Below are positions 7,490-17,326 of a stretch of DNA of 64,000 nt, piece by piece. A program made the translations under genes and the position numbers. How positions within the stretch are numbered: the first letter of the stretch is position 1; every line of letters begins with the position of its first letter. The notes under the pieces are model-generated. The model had not been told where the DNA came from. It ran no database searches and worked only from the letters and a program-made list of their open reading frames with translations. This DNA is from JAEUJM01 sp964635055. Its GTDB lineage: Bacteria; Actinomycetota; Acidimicrobiia; Acidimicrobiales; DATDAH01. The stretch lies in NCBI GenBank assembly GCA_964635055.1, contig CAZWMT010000009.1, forward strand, positions 1 to 64,000, read 5' to 3'.

Positions 7490-9133
7490 GTGAGCGACGC
7501 CGTGGTGGTGGGCGCCGGTCCCAACGGGCTGGTGGCGGCCAACGTCCTCGCCGACGCCGGCTGGGATGTGGTGGTCCTCGAGGCCAACGACGTGCCCGGG
7601 GGAGCGGTGCGCACGGCGGAGGTCACCGCGCCGGGGTTCCGCAACGACCTGTTCAGCGCGTTCTACCCGTTGGCGGTGGCGTCACCCGCGCTCGCGTCGC
7701 TCCACCTCGAGCGGTACGGGCTCTCGTGGTGCCGAGCCCCGTTGGTGGTCGCCAACCCCACGCCCGACGGGCCCACGGCCGTGCTGTCGACCGATGTCGA
7801 CGAGACCGCGGCGTCGCTCGACCGGTTCGCGCCCGGGGACGGCGACGGCTGGCGCCACCTCTACGACCTGTGGCGACACGTGGGTGACCGGCTCATCGAC
7901 GCGCTGTTGCAGCCGTTCCCGCCCGTCGTCGCCGGCGCCCGCGTGGCGGCTGCGCTCGGGCCCTCCCGGGCCATGCCCTTCACCCGCCTGGCCCTGATGA
8001 CCGTGCGCCGGCTGGCCCAGGAGGAGTTCTCGGGTGACGGCGGCGGGGTCCTCCTGGGCGGCTGCGCGCTGCACACCGACCTCAGTCCCGAGTCGGCCGG
8101 AGGCGGTCTCTTCGGCTGGGTGCTGGGCGGGTTGGGTCAGGAGCAGGGCTTCCCGGTGCCGGCCGGCGGTGCGCAGTCGCTCACCGACGCGCTCGTGCGC
8201 CGCCTGGTCGAACGAGGCGGTCGGGTCGAGTGTGGCGTGCGGGTAACGGGTGTCGACGTGCGGGGCGGCCGAGCGGTGGGTGCCGTCGCGGACGACGGCA
8301 CGGTGTTCGGGGCGTCGAGGGCGGTGCTGGCCGACGTCGGCGCGCCCGCGCTGTACTCCCACCTCGTGGCCGCCGAGCACCTCCCGTCCCGGGTGCTCGA
8401 GGACGTGCGCCGCTTCGAGTACGGATCGGGGACGGTCAAGGTGGACTGGGCGCTCGATGCGCCCGTCCCCTGGCTCGACCCCGAGGTGAACCGGGCGGGC
8501 ACGGTGCACGTCACCGACTCGCTCGACGACCTGTCGGACATGTCGTCGCAGTTGGTGCGCGGCCTCCTGCCGGCGAACCCCTACCTGGTGATGGGCCAGA
8601 TGACCACCGCCGACCCCTCGAGGTCACCGGCGGGCACGGAGGCGGCCTGGGCCTACGCCCACGTGCCACGGGACGTCAAGGGCGACGCGGGTCCCGATGG
8701 CCTCTCCGGCCGCTGGGACGAGCGCGAGACGGAGCGGTTCGTCGCCCGGATGGAGCAGCGGATCGAGCGCCTGGCGCCGGGGTTCCAGGACCACGTCGTC
8801 GCCCGGCACGTCTTCACCCCGCCGACCTTCGAGCAGGCCAACGCCAACCTGGTCGGCGGTGAGATCAACGGGGGCACGGCCCAGCTGCACCAGCAGCTGG
8901 TGTTCCGGCCGGTGCCCGGCCTGGGGCGCCCGGAGACACCGGTCGACCGCCTGTACCTCGCCTCGGCCTCTGCCCACCCCGGTGGTGGCGTGCACGGCGC
9001 GTGCGGGGCCAACGCGGCCCGTGCGGCGCTCGGCCGGGACCGTCGGGGACGGCGACTGGTCGCCGCCGGGGCCGCGCTCTCGGCGGTGGCCCTGGCCCGT
9101 CGTGCCTCCGGCCGCCGGCGATCGGTAGCTTGA
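7490..9133 (+). CDS. Phytoene desaturase-like FAD-dependent oxidoreductase
   Basis: 547 residues. The GTG at 7490 follows a GGGAG ribosome-binding site and starts directly into the Rossmann motif (VVVGAGPNGLVAANVLADAG, then VVVLEANDVPGGAVRTAE), so longer starts are unlikely. The FAD-binding C-terminal signature is LYLASASAHPGGGVHGACG, typical of the CrtI/phytoene desaturase-related NAD(P)/FAD oxidoreductases (the PYROXD2-like branch). No carotenoid cluster is adjacent, so the substrate is open. The C-terminus is basic and hydrophobic (LVAAGAALSAVALARR) and could bind membrane. The response regulator gene begins 4 bp downstream, suggesting co-transcription. Confidence 0.8.
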   Translation: MSDAVVVGAGPNGLVAANVLADAGWDVVVLEANDVPGGAVRTAEVTAPGFRNDLFSAFYPLAVASPALASLHLERYGLSWCRAPLVVANPTPDGPTAVLSTDVDETAASLDRFAPGDGDGWRHLYDLWRHVGDRLIDALLQPFPPVVAGARVAAALGPSRAMPFTRLALMTVRRLAQEEFSGDGGGVLLGGCALHTDLSPESAGGGLFGWVLGGLGQEQGFPVPAGGAQSLTDALVRRLVERGGRVECGVRVTGVDVRGGRAVGAVADDGTVFGASRAVLADVGAPALYSHLVAAEHLPSRVLEDVRRFEYGSGTVKVDWALDAPVPWLDPEVNRAGTVHVTDSLDDLSDMSSQLVRGLLPANPYLVMGQMTTADPSRSPAGTEAAWAYAHVPRDVKGDAGPDGLSGRWDERETERFVARMEQRIERLAPGFQDHVVARHVFTPPTFEQANANLVGGEINGGTAQLHQQLVFRPVPGLGRPETPVDRLYLASASAHPGGGVHGACGANAARAALGRDRRGRRLVAAGAALSAVALARRASGRRRSVA

Positions 9134-9137
9134 CGCC

Positions 9138-9815
9138 GTGATCCGGGTGGTGCTGGCGGAGGACAACGTGTTGTTGCGCGAGGGGATCTCGCGCCTCGTC
9201 GCCGCCCAGGACGACCTCGACCTGGTGGGCATGGCCGGTGACCTGCCGGGGCTGCTCGACCTGATCGACCGCGAGAAGCCCGACGTGGTCGTCACCGACA
9301 TCCGCATGCCGCCCACGGGCACGGACGAAGGCATACGGGCGGCTTCCACGCTGCGGGTCGACCACCCCCGCATCGGCGTCGTGGTGCTCAGCCAGTACGC
9401 CGAGCCTGCCTACGCGCTGGCCCTCCTGGCCGACGGCTCGGAGGGTCGGGCCTATCTGTTGAAGGAGCGGGTGAGCGAGGTCGACGAGCTGCTCACCGCC
9501 GTGCGCGAGGTTGCCGCGGGCGGCTCGGTGATCGACCCCAAGGTGGTCGAGTCGCTGGTGGCGGGCCGGCGGGGACCGGCCAGCGAGCTCGATCGGCTCA
9601 CGCCCCGTGAGTCCGAGGTGCTGGGTGAGATGGCACAGGGCAAGAGCAACGCGGCCATCGCCGCCACGCTGGTGCTGAGCGAGCGGGCGGTGGAGAAGCA
9701 CACCAACTCGATCTTCTCGAAGCTGGGCCTGTCGGAGGAGAAGGACGTGAACCGGCGGGTCAAGGCGGTGCTGCTCTACCTGGCCGAGGAAGGGCGAGGT
9801 AGCACCACCCCCTGA
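9138..9815 (+). CDS. NarL/LuxR-family response regulator
   Basis: 225 residues, GTG start at 9138. N-terminal receiver domain: acidic pair in VLAEDN, phospho-acceptor Asp54 in VVTDIRMPP, and the conserved Lys in YLLKERV. C-terminal LuxR helix-turn-helix (about 155-215): LTPRESEVLGEMAQGKSNAAI and VEKHTNSIFSKLGL, both well conserved, so it should bind DNA. The receiver is clearly related to that of the cyclase protein at 22989-24365 (shared DIRMPPT, GVVVLSQY/GVVILSQY and LLKxR segments). The kinase at 10290-12434 is the obvious partner candidate. Confidence 0.9.
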   Translation: MIRVVLAEDNVLLREGISRLVAAQDDLDLVGMAGDLPGLLDLIDREKPDVVVTDIRMPPTGTDEGIRAASTLRVDHPRIGVVVLSQYAEPAYALALLADGSEGRAYLLKERVSEVDELLTAVREVAAGGSVIDPKVVESLVAGRRGPASELDRLTPRESEVLGEMAQGKSNAAIAATLVLSERAVEKHTNSIFSKLGLSEEKDVNRRVKAVLLYLAEEGRGSTTP

Positions 9816-9868
9816 TGCGTGGCTGCATGGTGGTGGGCCCGGTCGTCGTCTGACACGATGAGTTCACG

Positions 9869-10273
9869 ATGAGCGTCGAAGTGCCCAGCGAGCAACAGGT
9901 CTCGGTGCTGGTCGTCGATGACCAGGCGCCGTTCCGCCTCGCCGCGCGCGCCGTCATCAAGCGGGCCGAGGGCTTCGAGCTGATCGGCGAGGCGGGCACG
10001 GGCGAGGAGGCGGTCGAGCTGGCCGGCGAGCTGCACCCCGACCTGGTGCTGATGGACATCAACATGCCCGGCATCAACGGCATCGAGGCCACCAGCCGGA
10101 TCGTTTCGCAGGAGCCCGACGCCGTGGTGTTCCTGTGCAGCACCTACGAGCGCAGCGACCTGCCCGAGGAGGCCGGCGAGAGCGGCGCTCGGGCCTACAT
10201 CAACAAAGAGGAGCTGGGCCCGGTGGTGTTGCGCGAGCTGTGGGACGCCCGCGACGCCGGCACCCTCGTCTGA
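9869..10273 (+). CDS. Stand-alone response regulator receiver protein
   Basis: 134 residues, a receiver domain without an output domain. Acidic residues sit in LVVDDQAPF, the phospho-acceptor is Asp63 in LVLMDINMPG, and the switch Lys is 113 in YINKEEL. It lies 53 bp after the NarL-type regulator and converges on the histidine kinase, with only 16 bp between the two coding ends. Single-domain receivers typically act as phosphate shuttles or sinks or bind a partner protein; which applies here is not visible. It would let one kinase feed several outputs. Confidence 0.85.
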   Translation: MSVEVPSEQQVSVLVVDDQAPFRLAARAVIKRAEGFELIGEAGTGEEAVELAGELHPDLVLMDINMPGINGIEATSRIVSQEPDAVVFLCSTYERSDLPEEAGESGARAYINKEELGPVVLRELWDARDAGTLV

Positions 10274-10289
10274 GCCCGGAGGCCGGCGG

Positions 10290-12434
10290 TCAATCAGCGG
10301 GAGCGGGCTCGACGGGGACCGAGCCGGCGACGGTGACGCCGGCGCCAGGGGCCGAGTCCCAGGCCACGTCGCCCCCGATGGCGCCGAGCCGGTCGCTCAT
10401 GTTGGTGAAGCCGTGGCCCAGGCCCGTGGCGGCCAGGTCGAAGCCGGGGCCGTCGTCGGCCACCGAGAAACGCAGCAGGTCCCCGTCCTCACCGACGCTC
10501 AGGGTGACGTGGGCTTCGGGCGCGTGCTTCCCCGCGTTCTGCAGCGCCTCGAGGCAGCAGAAGTACACCGCGGCCTCCACCTCGGTGGGGTAGCGGTTCA
10601 CCTCGCCGGGCTCGAAGTCCACGTCCAGCGGGCTGCGGCCCGCGGCGGCCCGTAGGGCCTCGACGAGCCCGCTGTCCATCAAGAGCGGCGGGTAGATGCC
10701 GTGGGCGAGGTCTCGGAGCTCCTGGATCGTCTCCTTGATGCTGCCGGCCAGCATGTCGAGCATCTCGCCCGCGGTGTCGGGGTCGTCGGTGAGCAGGTCG
10801 CGGGCCAGGCGCAGGTTCACCGCCAGTGCCACCAGGTGCTGCTGGGCGCCGTCGTGCAGGTTGCGCTCGATCTTGCGGCGCTCGGCGTCGGCGGTGGCCA
10901 CGATGCGGGCCCGGGAGGCCCGCAGCTCCTCGGCCTGGCGCCGGACCTCGTCCAGGCTCTCCTGCAGGGCCGAGTCGAGCTCCACGTTGTGCAGGGCCAG
11001 GCCCACCTGGCGGGCCAGCTCGGTGAGCACCCGCTCGTCCTCCTCGCCGAACAGGTCGCCGTCGGCCGGTCGCTCGGCCACGATCAGCCCGAACAGTTCG
11101 CCCGAGTGGCTGACGGGGGCCACCCGGATGGCCACATCGGTGCGGCCCTCGAGCAGCGCCGGCATCCAGATCGAGACCCACGCGTTGCCCGACACGCCGG
11201 CCCGCGCCACCACCGGCTGCTCCTTCTCGCCCAGCTCGATGCGCCGCCGGGGCCGGTCGGGAACCGAGACCTCCCGCTGGACGACGCCCCCGGTGCCGGT
11301 CCACACCTCGGCCGCGCTCAGGGCCATCGTCTTCTTGAGCGACTCGGCGAGTTGCAGCAGCAGCTCGTCCATCGGGACCGCTCGGGAGAGCCGCCCCCCG
11401 AAGGTGCGGAGCACCTCGTCGGGCGCCTGGCGCTCGCCGTAGACGAGGCGGTTGGCCACCTCGGACAGCCGCTCACGGGCGGGCAGGTAGAGCAGGGCGG
11501 CGACCGCCGCGGCGGCCATCGACAGCACGAGCACGTGGCGCTCGGCATCGTCGGGCACCCGCCCGAGGCCGAGCACGATCACCAGGTAGACCGCGACCAC
11601 CACGCCGGTGAGACCCGCGAGTGAGACGGTGTGGACGAGGATGCGGTCGACTCGGGCGACCAGGCGCTGCGACGTGCCGGCGGCGAGCCCGAGCGGGATG
11701 AGGATCGTGAACGCGGCGGCCACCACCGCCGCGTTCGACGGCCAGCCCGCGAAGAGCCGGAGGGCCACCGCCACCAGGGCGGCCTCGAACGACACCGCCG
11801 CGGCGCAGCCCACCCACTGCAGGCGCTGGCGCTCCAGGCCGGCGGTCCTCAGGTAGCAGCGGTGCGCGCCGGGGAGGCCCGAGAGCAGCAGGAGCGTGGA
11901 GACCGTCCACACCAGCAGCGTGGGCAGGTCGGGCCGCACCGACCACAGCACGGCGCCCAGCGCCACGCCGACGGCGAACCCGACCGCGGTGCCCCAGCGG
12001 CGGGGGCCGCTGTCGAGGCGACCCACCGGCAGTGCCAGCAGGATCGCCAGGCCGAACGAGGGCAGCAGGCCCACGCCGAACGGCCGGACCACCTGGGCCA
12101 CGTCGTTGCCGGTCCCCACCCAGTCCTGGGCCACGCCGGCGCAGGCCACGAAGGTGGCGGCGGCCACGGTCGAGCCGGCCAGCACCCACGCCCCGAGTGG
12201 TCGCAGCGGCCGCCGGGTGGCCAGGGTGATCCCGGCGAAGACCCAGGTGGCGATGATGAGCGCGCCGATGACCTCCCGGGCCACCAACCCGTTCTCGCCC
12301 GCGATCCGGAGCCCAACGAGCAGCAGGAGGGCGTCCAGCGGCACGAGCAGTAGGAGCGGCGTGCCCTCGCGGCTCGCGGGCACCGGCCGCTCGTCGATCA
12401 CGGCGACCGCAGGCTGGTCGAGGGTCACGGTCAT
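10290..12434 (-). CDS. Membrane sensor histidine kinase (HisKA_3, NarX/DegS type)
   Basis: 714 residues. ATG at 12434 has a GGAG ribosome-binding site; 94 bp separate it from the last permease gene. The N-terminal ~330 residues hold about ten hydrophobic segments. A GAF-like domain follows (about 370-490, with VARAGVSGNAWVSIWMPALL and GELFGLIVAERP), then a short coiled coil (LDEVRRQAEELRASRARI), the HisKA_3 box with His527 in RRKIERNLHDGAQQHLV, and an HATPase domain with N box LQNAGKHA and G box VADDGPGFD. The catalytic elements are intact. It ends the operon of the FtsX/ATPase/cyclase genes, so it probably signals to the receivers at 9138, 9869 and 22989. Confidence 0.9.
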   Translation of the reverse strand: MTVTLDQPAVAVIDERPVPASREGTPLLLLVPLDALLLLVGLRIAGENGLVAREVIGALIIATWVFAGITLATRRPLRPLGAWVLAGSTVAAATFVACAGVAQDWVGTGNDVAQVVRPFGVGLLPSFGLAILLALPVGRLDSGPRRWGTAVGFAVGVALGAVLWSVRPDLPTLLVWTVSTLLLLSGLPGAHRCYLRTAGLERQRLQWVGCAAAVSFEAALVAVALRLFAGWPSNAAVVAAAFTILIPLGLAAGTSQRLVARVDRILVHTVSLAGLTGVVVAVYLVIVLGLGRVPDDAERHVLVLSMAAAAVAALLYLPARERLSEVANRLVYGERQAPDEVLRTFGGRLSRAVPMDELLLQLAESLKKTMALSAAEVWTGTGGVVQREVSVPDRPRRRIELGEKEQPVVARAGVSGNAWVSIWMPALLEGRTDVAIRVAPVSHSGELFGLIVAERPADGDLFGEEDERVLTELARQVGLALHNVELDSALQESLDEVRRQAEELRASRARIVATADAERRKIERNLHDGAQQHLVALAVNLRLARDLLTDDPDTAGEMLDMLAGSIKETIQELRDLAHGIYPPLLMDSGLVEALRAAAGRSPLDVDFEPGEVNRYPTEVEAAVYFCCLEALQNAGKHAPEAHVTLSVGEDGDLLRFSVADDGPGFDLAATGLGHGFTNMSDRLGAIGGDVAWDSAPGAGVTVAGSVPVEPAPAD

Positions 12435-12528
12435 TGGCCTACTCCGATCGGGGAACGGTTGCAGGAGGGGTGCGGGCCAGCAGCGCGTCGACGCCACTGG
12501 CACCTCGTCCAGGTCCAGATCGAGCCCA

Positions 12529-14943
12529 TCACGGCTCCTTGAGCGAGTCGGCGACCGGGGTCCGGGCAGCACTGCGGGCGGGCAGGAGCGCCACGAGCGC
12601 GCCGAGGAGCAGGGCGCCGGGCACCAGCAGGAGCAGCACCGGCACAGGGGTCACCGGTATCGGGACGACCCCGATCTGGCGGGCCAGCAGCTGCCAGGTC
12701 CAACGACCCACCACCACACCCAGGGGCACGCCGCCGGCAAGACCGAGCACCACCAAGGTGGTGGCCTGCACCAGGACCGTGGTGCGGACCTGCCTGCCCA
12801 CGAAGCCGAACGTCTTGAGCAGGGCGAAGTCGCGGCGGCGCCGGCGGATGGCGCTGACCAGGGTGTTGGCCAGGCTGCCGAGCGCGACGGCGGCCAACAG
12901 GCCGGCGATGGCGGTCGGCAGCGCCCGCACCGTCCCGAGGTTCTCGATGTCCGCGGGGGTCTCGAAGGCGGTCGCGACCACAGCGAACCGGTTGAACTGC
13001 TCGGCGACCGGGTCGACGGACTCGCCCGGGCGCATGCGGACGATGACGTCGCGCCCGACGAACGAGTCACTGTCGATCCCGGCGAAGAGCCGGCTGTCGA
13101 GGTGGACGAGCCCTCCCTCGCCGAGGTGGCCGCCGCCGGCACTCGGTAGCACCACCCGGCCGACCACCGTCAGGGTCCTCGACGAGCGTCCCTCCAGGGC
13201 CACGTCGACGGTGTCGCCGATGGCGGCGTGCAGGTCCCGGCTCGTCCGGGTGCCGAGCGCGATCTCGTCACGGCCGTCCGGCAGGCGGCCCTCGACGACG
13301 GGGGGCAGGGCGTCGCCTTTGCCGCTGTCGAGGGCGAAGATCGCGGTGCGGTCGCCCTCGATGGTGGCGGGCAGGGCCAGATGGCCGACCGCGTAGGCCT
13401 CGACGGTGGGATCCTCTCGCAGCACCGTGGCGTGCTGCGAGAGGCCGGACCCCTCGCCGTAGTTGGTGAGGTTGGCGGTCCAGACCAGCCCGTACGAACG
13501 GGGATCGTGCAGGAGGTGGTCGAGGCTCGCGCTGAGGGTGAGCGCCGCGGTGGCCATCAGCACGCTCATGGTCACGGCCAGCACCGTCGACCGCACGGGC
13601 ACCGCGTCCTCGGCGCCGGCGGCCTCCAGAGCGAGACGGCTGCCCAGCACGACCGGCGGTGGTGCGCCGGATGCCGCCGCTGCGCTGGCGACGGCCGACA
13701 CGCGGGTCGAGCCGCTGTGCCTGCGTCGGATGCCGATGCCGAGGACGCCCCTGCGGGCCGACCGGATGGCGGCGGGCAGCCCGAGCAGCGGGGTGATCAC
13801 CAACACCGCGACCGCACCGAGGGCGACGGCACGAGCGTCGAACCACACGCCCGGATCGGGCTCGATGGTCCCGGCGAGGCCGAAGGGGCCCAGCAGGGTG
13901 AGGGGTAGGGCGACCGCGGCGGCGACGGGCGCGGCCACCAGGCCCACCGCCACGCCGGGGAGCGCAGCCATGGCCGTGCGGCCACGGGTCGTCGTCCCCA
14001 AGGCCGCGAACACCCCCAGGTCACCCGCCTCGGTGAAGGTGGCCCGTGAGGCCAGCGGACCGAGGATGACCAGGGCGGCGATGGCCAGCATGGCCGCGAG
14101 GAGCCGCAAGGCCTGCGCCTGGAGCTGCAGCGACCGCTCGGTCTCCAGGGTCAGCTCGGCGCTGGTGGCGACGTTGAGCGGCTTGCCGCCACCCAACGTC
14201 CGCAGATCGTCGAGGAAGGTGGGCACGTCGTCGGCACCATGGCGGAGCCGGACCTCGATGGCTCGGCCGGCCTGCACGAAGGGCGCCGCGGCGTCGAGGG
14301 CGGGCGTGAGGTGGACCAGGCCCGTGATGCGGCTGTTGCCGGCGGGTTGGGGCGGGAGCTCGTTGGGTGACGCCTCGATCCCGACGACGGTCAGCGCCAG
14401 GTCGGGCACCTGCGTCCGGAGCCGGTCCATGGCCTGCCGATCCTCCGCCGAGACGGGGCCCTGCGAGACCAGTGTCGGATCCAACAGGTGGATCGTGTCG
14501 CCGACGTCGAGGTCGTAGCGGTCTGCGATGGCCACCCCGATGACCGCTTCGTCGAGGCGAGTCGGATCCGCCGCGCCCCCCTCAACGATGTCGAAGCGGT
14601 TGATGTCCGTGCCGATCCGGTTGTCCTCGGTGGCCAGCGCCGACTCGCCGGTGCCGACGTACAGGTAGACGAGCCCGGCGACCGCGGTGTCCGCGACGTT
14701 GGGCAGGGCGGCGACATCGGCAGGGTCGAAGCGAGCGATGCCGCGGTCGTGGGCGTTCGGTATGAAGACGTCGAAGGCGTTCTTCGACGCCGCGAAGCGG
14801 TGGGCGGCCGAGTCCGTGCGCTGGGCGGTGAGCAGGGTGGCCAGGACCACGGCGGCGGCGACGCCGAACAGGACGCCTCGCGCCACCCACGCGTGCCACC
14901 GGCCCCGCCACGAGGCCCGAAACCGGTAGCCGACGGCGCTCAC
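12529..14943 (-). CDS. FtsX-like ABC transporter permease (copy 1 of 4)
   Basis: 804 residues, GTG start at 14943, only 3 bp after the preceding permease stop. It has the two-module architecture of large MacB/FtsX permeases: N-terminal helix (WVARGVLFGVAAAVVLATLL), the array's signature QRTDSAAHRF, a ~200-residue extracytoplasmic domain, three helices, then a second helix and extracytoplasmic unit, and a C-terminal four-helix FtsX domain with RRRRRDFALLKTFGFVGRQV (the cytoplasmic coupling helix) and LLPARSAARTPVADSLKEP. It is one of four tandem paralogues served by a single ATPase. Substrate unknown; such permeases extract or export lipids, lipoproteins, peptides or drugs, or act as mechanotransmitters. 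Confidence 0.88.
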   Translation of the reverse strand: MSAVGYRFRASWRGRWHAWVARGVLFGVAAAVVLATLLTAQRTDSAAHRFAASKNAFDVFIPNAHDRGIARFDPADVAALPNVADTAVAGLVYLYVGTGESALATEDNRIGTDINRFDIVEGGAADPTRLDEAVIGVAIADRYDLDVGDTIHLLDPTLVSQGPVSAEDRQAMDRLRTQVPDLALTVVGIEASPNELPPQPAGNSRITGLVHLTPALDAAAPFVQAGRAIEVRLRHGADDVPTFLDDLRTLGGGKPLNVATSAELTLETERSLQLQAQALRLLAAMLAIAALVILGPLASRATFTEAGDLGVFAALGTTTRGRTAMAALPGVAVGLVAAPVAAAVALPLTLLGPFGLAGTIEPDPGVWFDARAVALGAVAVLVITPLLGLPAAIRSARRGVLGIGIRRRHSGSTRVSAVASAAAASGAPPPVVLGSRLALEAAGAEDAVPVRSTVLAVTMSVLMATAALTLSASLDHLLHDPRSYGLVWTANLTNYGEGSGLSQHATVLREDPTVEAYAVGHLALPATIEGDRTAIFALDSGKGDALPPVVEGRLPDGRDEIALGTRTSRDLHAAIGDTVDVALEGRSSRTLTVVGRVVLPSAGGGHLGEGGLVHLDSRLFAGIDSDSFVGRDVIVRMRPGESVDPVAEQFNRFAVVATAFETPADIENLGTVRALPTAIAGLLAAVALGSLANTLVSAIRRRRRDFALLKTFGFVGRQVRTTVLVQATTLVVLGLAGGVPLGVVVGRWTWQLLARQIGVVPIPVTPVPVLLLLVPGALLLGALVALLPARSAARTPVADSLKEP

Positions 14944-14946
14944 CGC

Positions 14947-17313
14947 TCAGCCCGCCCTCAGGACCGAAGCCGGGGGCGTCCGGGCGGCGACGCGGGCGGG
15001 GAAGAATGCCAACGCCACGGCGATGGCCAGGGTGACCGGGACGAGCAGCACGAGCGCGGGCCAGGGGATGACGGGCACCGGTAGCACGCCGAGTTGATCG
15101 GCCAGGGTCACCCACGCCCAGCGGCCCACGGCCACCCCGAGGGGGACGCCGACGAGGAGGGCGATCGACACGAGGGTGAGCGCCTGCCAGCGCATGGCGG
15201 CACGCACCTGTCCGTCGACGAAACCGATGGTCTTCAGCACCGCGAGATCACGCCGCCGGCGACGGGCGGCGCTGAGCAGGGTGTGGGCCAAGGTGCTGGC
15301 CGCCACGACCGCGAGCAGGCCCGCGACGAGCGCCGGGAGCGCATCGACCCGGCCGAAGTTGACCACGTCGCTCGGCGCGTCGAGGGGCAGCGCCAACACC
15401 CCGGTGCCGTCGTCGGCGCCCGTCGGGAGCGTGGCCACGATGGCATCGAGGTCGGCGCCGGGCGTCGTCCGCACGAACAGGTCGGCGTTCAGCGCGTCCG
15501 GCGGCGCGCCCAGGCTGAGGACCCCGGCCCGGCTGATGACCGCGCCTTCGCCCAGGTTCGACTGTGGACTGCTGGGCATCACGACCGAGCCCACCACGGT
15601 GAACTGGGCCGGCGTCAGGTCGGCGATCTGCACCTCGACGGTGTCACCGACCGCGACGCCGAGGTCGCGGAGCGTCCGGCTGCCGAGCACGATCTCGCGG
15701 TCGGCCTCGGCCTGGTGGCCCTCCAGCAGCGGGGGCAGCGCCGTGGGGTCGTCCGAGTCGAGGAGCAGGACGTTGAGGGCCTCGCCGTTGACCTTGGAGG
15801 GAATGCCGGTCTCGCCGACCGCGACGGCCTCGACGTCGGGCCGTCCGCGCAACTGCTCGGCCTCGGGACCCAGGTCGGGACCCGAGCCGTAGTTGGTCAG
15901 CTGGGTCGTCCACACCACCCCGTAGAGGCGGGGGACGGTCAGCAGGTGGTGCAGGCTGGCGGCAAAGGTGAGGGCGGCCGCGAGTACCCCGACCGCCAGC
16001 ATGACGCCCAGCAGGGTCGAGCGCACCGGCACCGAATCGCGGCCGCCACCGGTCTCGACCGCGAAGCGGACCCCGGTGGCGGCGGTCGGTGAGATGTTGG
16101 CGGCGGCCCGCGCCAGCAGAGGCTCGCGCCGGCCGGTCGTCGCCCCGCCGACCGAGCCGATCGAAGCTGCGTGGCGACGGGCTGCGGCCCAGCAGGCGGG
16201 CAGGGTGAGAATCGGGATCAACAGGATGACCACGACCGCTCCGAGGAGCACGGCCCAAGAGTCGACATGGAAGCCGGGAGACGGCTCGGCGATCCGGGCC
16301 AGGCCGATGGGGGCGAGGGGTGAGAGCACCGCCGCGGTCGAGACAGCGGCGATCGACGCGATCACGCCGATCGAGATCCGGGGCGCGAGGACGGCGGTGA
16401 AGCGCTGGGACCGCGTCGCGCCCAGGGCGGCGACGATGGGGAGGTCGTCGGACTCGGCGTGGGTCGAGCGCGACTCGACCTGGGCGATGATCGTCACCGC
16501 AACGAGAGCCAGGACACCGGCCAACACCCAGAAGGCGAGGGCCTGGAGGTGGATCGACCGCTCGACCTCGCCCGACTGCTCGGTCTGCAGGATGGACGAG
16601 AAGGGCTCGTCGCCGGCGAGGTCCTCGAGGGCCCGACGGAAGGCGGGGACGTCGTCGGCGCCGTGTTCGAGGCGGACGACGATGGCGGTCGGTTCGCCGA
16701 GGACACCGGAACGTGCCAACGCGGGGCTGAGGTGCACCATGCCCGCGCCCGGGTACTGTGGCGGGAACTCCCCAGGCGAAGCCTCGATACCGACCACGGT
16801 CAAGCGCCCGTCGGGCAGGTCGTCGCCGAGCGCCTGCCGTTGCTCGTCCGACAGCGGATAGGTCGAGATGGTGTCGCCGACTTCGAGTCCGTAGCGGTCG
16901 GCCACTGGGAACGAGACCGCGGCCTCGTCGATGGCCTCGGGGACACGGCCGTCGAGCATCTCGAAGCCGTTCAGGTCGCGTCCGAGCCGGCCCGACGGGT
17001 CGGCCAACGCGGCCTCGCCGGTGCCCACTTCGACGTATCCGTAGACCACCGTCGTCGACTCGGCCACCTGTGGCAGCGCCGCCACGGCGCCGGGATCGAG
17101 GACGGCCAGGCCCTGCTCACCCGTGTTCGGCAGCAGCACGTCGTACGCGCCCTGGGCGTCGAGGAACCGGTCGTAGGCCGAGTCGGTGCGCCTGGCGCCG
17201 GCGACGGCGGCCAGCACCGCCCCGGCGAGCAGCCCGTAGAGGACGCCGCGGGCCAGCCAGCCCCGCCAGCGCCGGGGGGCCTCGTTGCGGAAGCGATAGC
17301 GGACGGTTCCCAT
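14947..17313 (-). CDS. FtsX-like ABC transporter permease (copy 2 of 4)
   Basis: 788 residues, ATG at 17313. Same plan as its neighbours: LARGVLYGLLAGAVLAAVAG then ARRTDSAYDRFLDAQGAYDV, a large extracytoplasmic domain with VVGIEASPGEFPPQYPGAG, central helices, second extracytoplasmic domain, coupling helix RRRRDLAVLKTIGFVDGQVR, and C-terminal AFFPARVAARTPPASVLRAG. It most resembles copy 1 (shared GYVEVGTGEAAL/YLYVGTGESAL and VVGIEASP segments), so the two look like the most recent duplication. It sits 13 bp after copy 3 and 3 bp before copy 1, with no room for separate promoters. Confidence 0.88.
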   Translation of the reverse strand: MGTVRYRFRNEAPRRWRGWLARGVLYGLLAGAVLAAVAGARRTDSAYDRFLDAQGAYDVLLPNTGEQGLAVLDPGAVAALPQVAESTTVVYGYVEVGTGEAALADPSGRLGRDLNGFEMLDGRVPEAIDEAAVSFPVADRYGLEVGDTISTYPLSDEQRQALGDDLPDGRLTVVGIEASPGEFPPQYPGAGMVHLSPALARSGVLGEPTAIVVRLEHGADDVPAFRRALEDLAGDEPFSSILQTEQSGEVERSIHLQALAFWVLAGVLALVAVTIIAQVESRSTHAESDDLPIVAALGATRSQRFTAVLAPRISIGVIASIAAVSTAAVLSPLAPIGLARIAEPSPGFHVDSWAVLLGAVVVILLIPILTLPACWAAARRHAASIGSVGGATTGRREPLLARAAANISPTAATGVRFAVETGGGRDSVPVRSTLLGVMLAVGVLAAALTFAASLHHLLTVPRLYGVVWTTQLTNYGSGPDLGPEAEQLRGRPDVEAVAVGETGIPSKVNGEALNVLLLDSDDPTALPPLLEGHQAEADREIVLGSRTLRDLGVAVGDTVEVQIADLTPAQFTVVGSVVMPSSPQSNLGEGAVISRAGVLSLGAPPDALNADLFVRTTPGADLDAIVATLPTGADDGTGVLALPLDAPSDVVNFGRVDALPALVAGLLAVVAASTLAHTLLSAARRRRRDLAVLKTIGFVDGQVRAAMRWQALTLVSIALLVGVPLGVAVGRWAWVTLADQLGVLPVPVIPWPALVLLVPVTLAIAVALAFFPARVAARTPPASVLRAG

Positions 17314-17326
17314 CAGCGATGTCCCA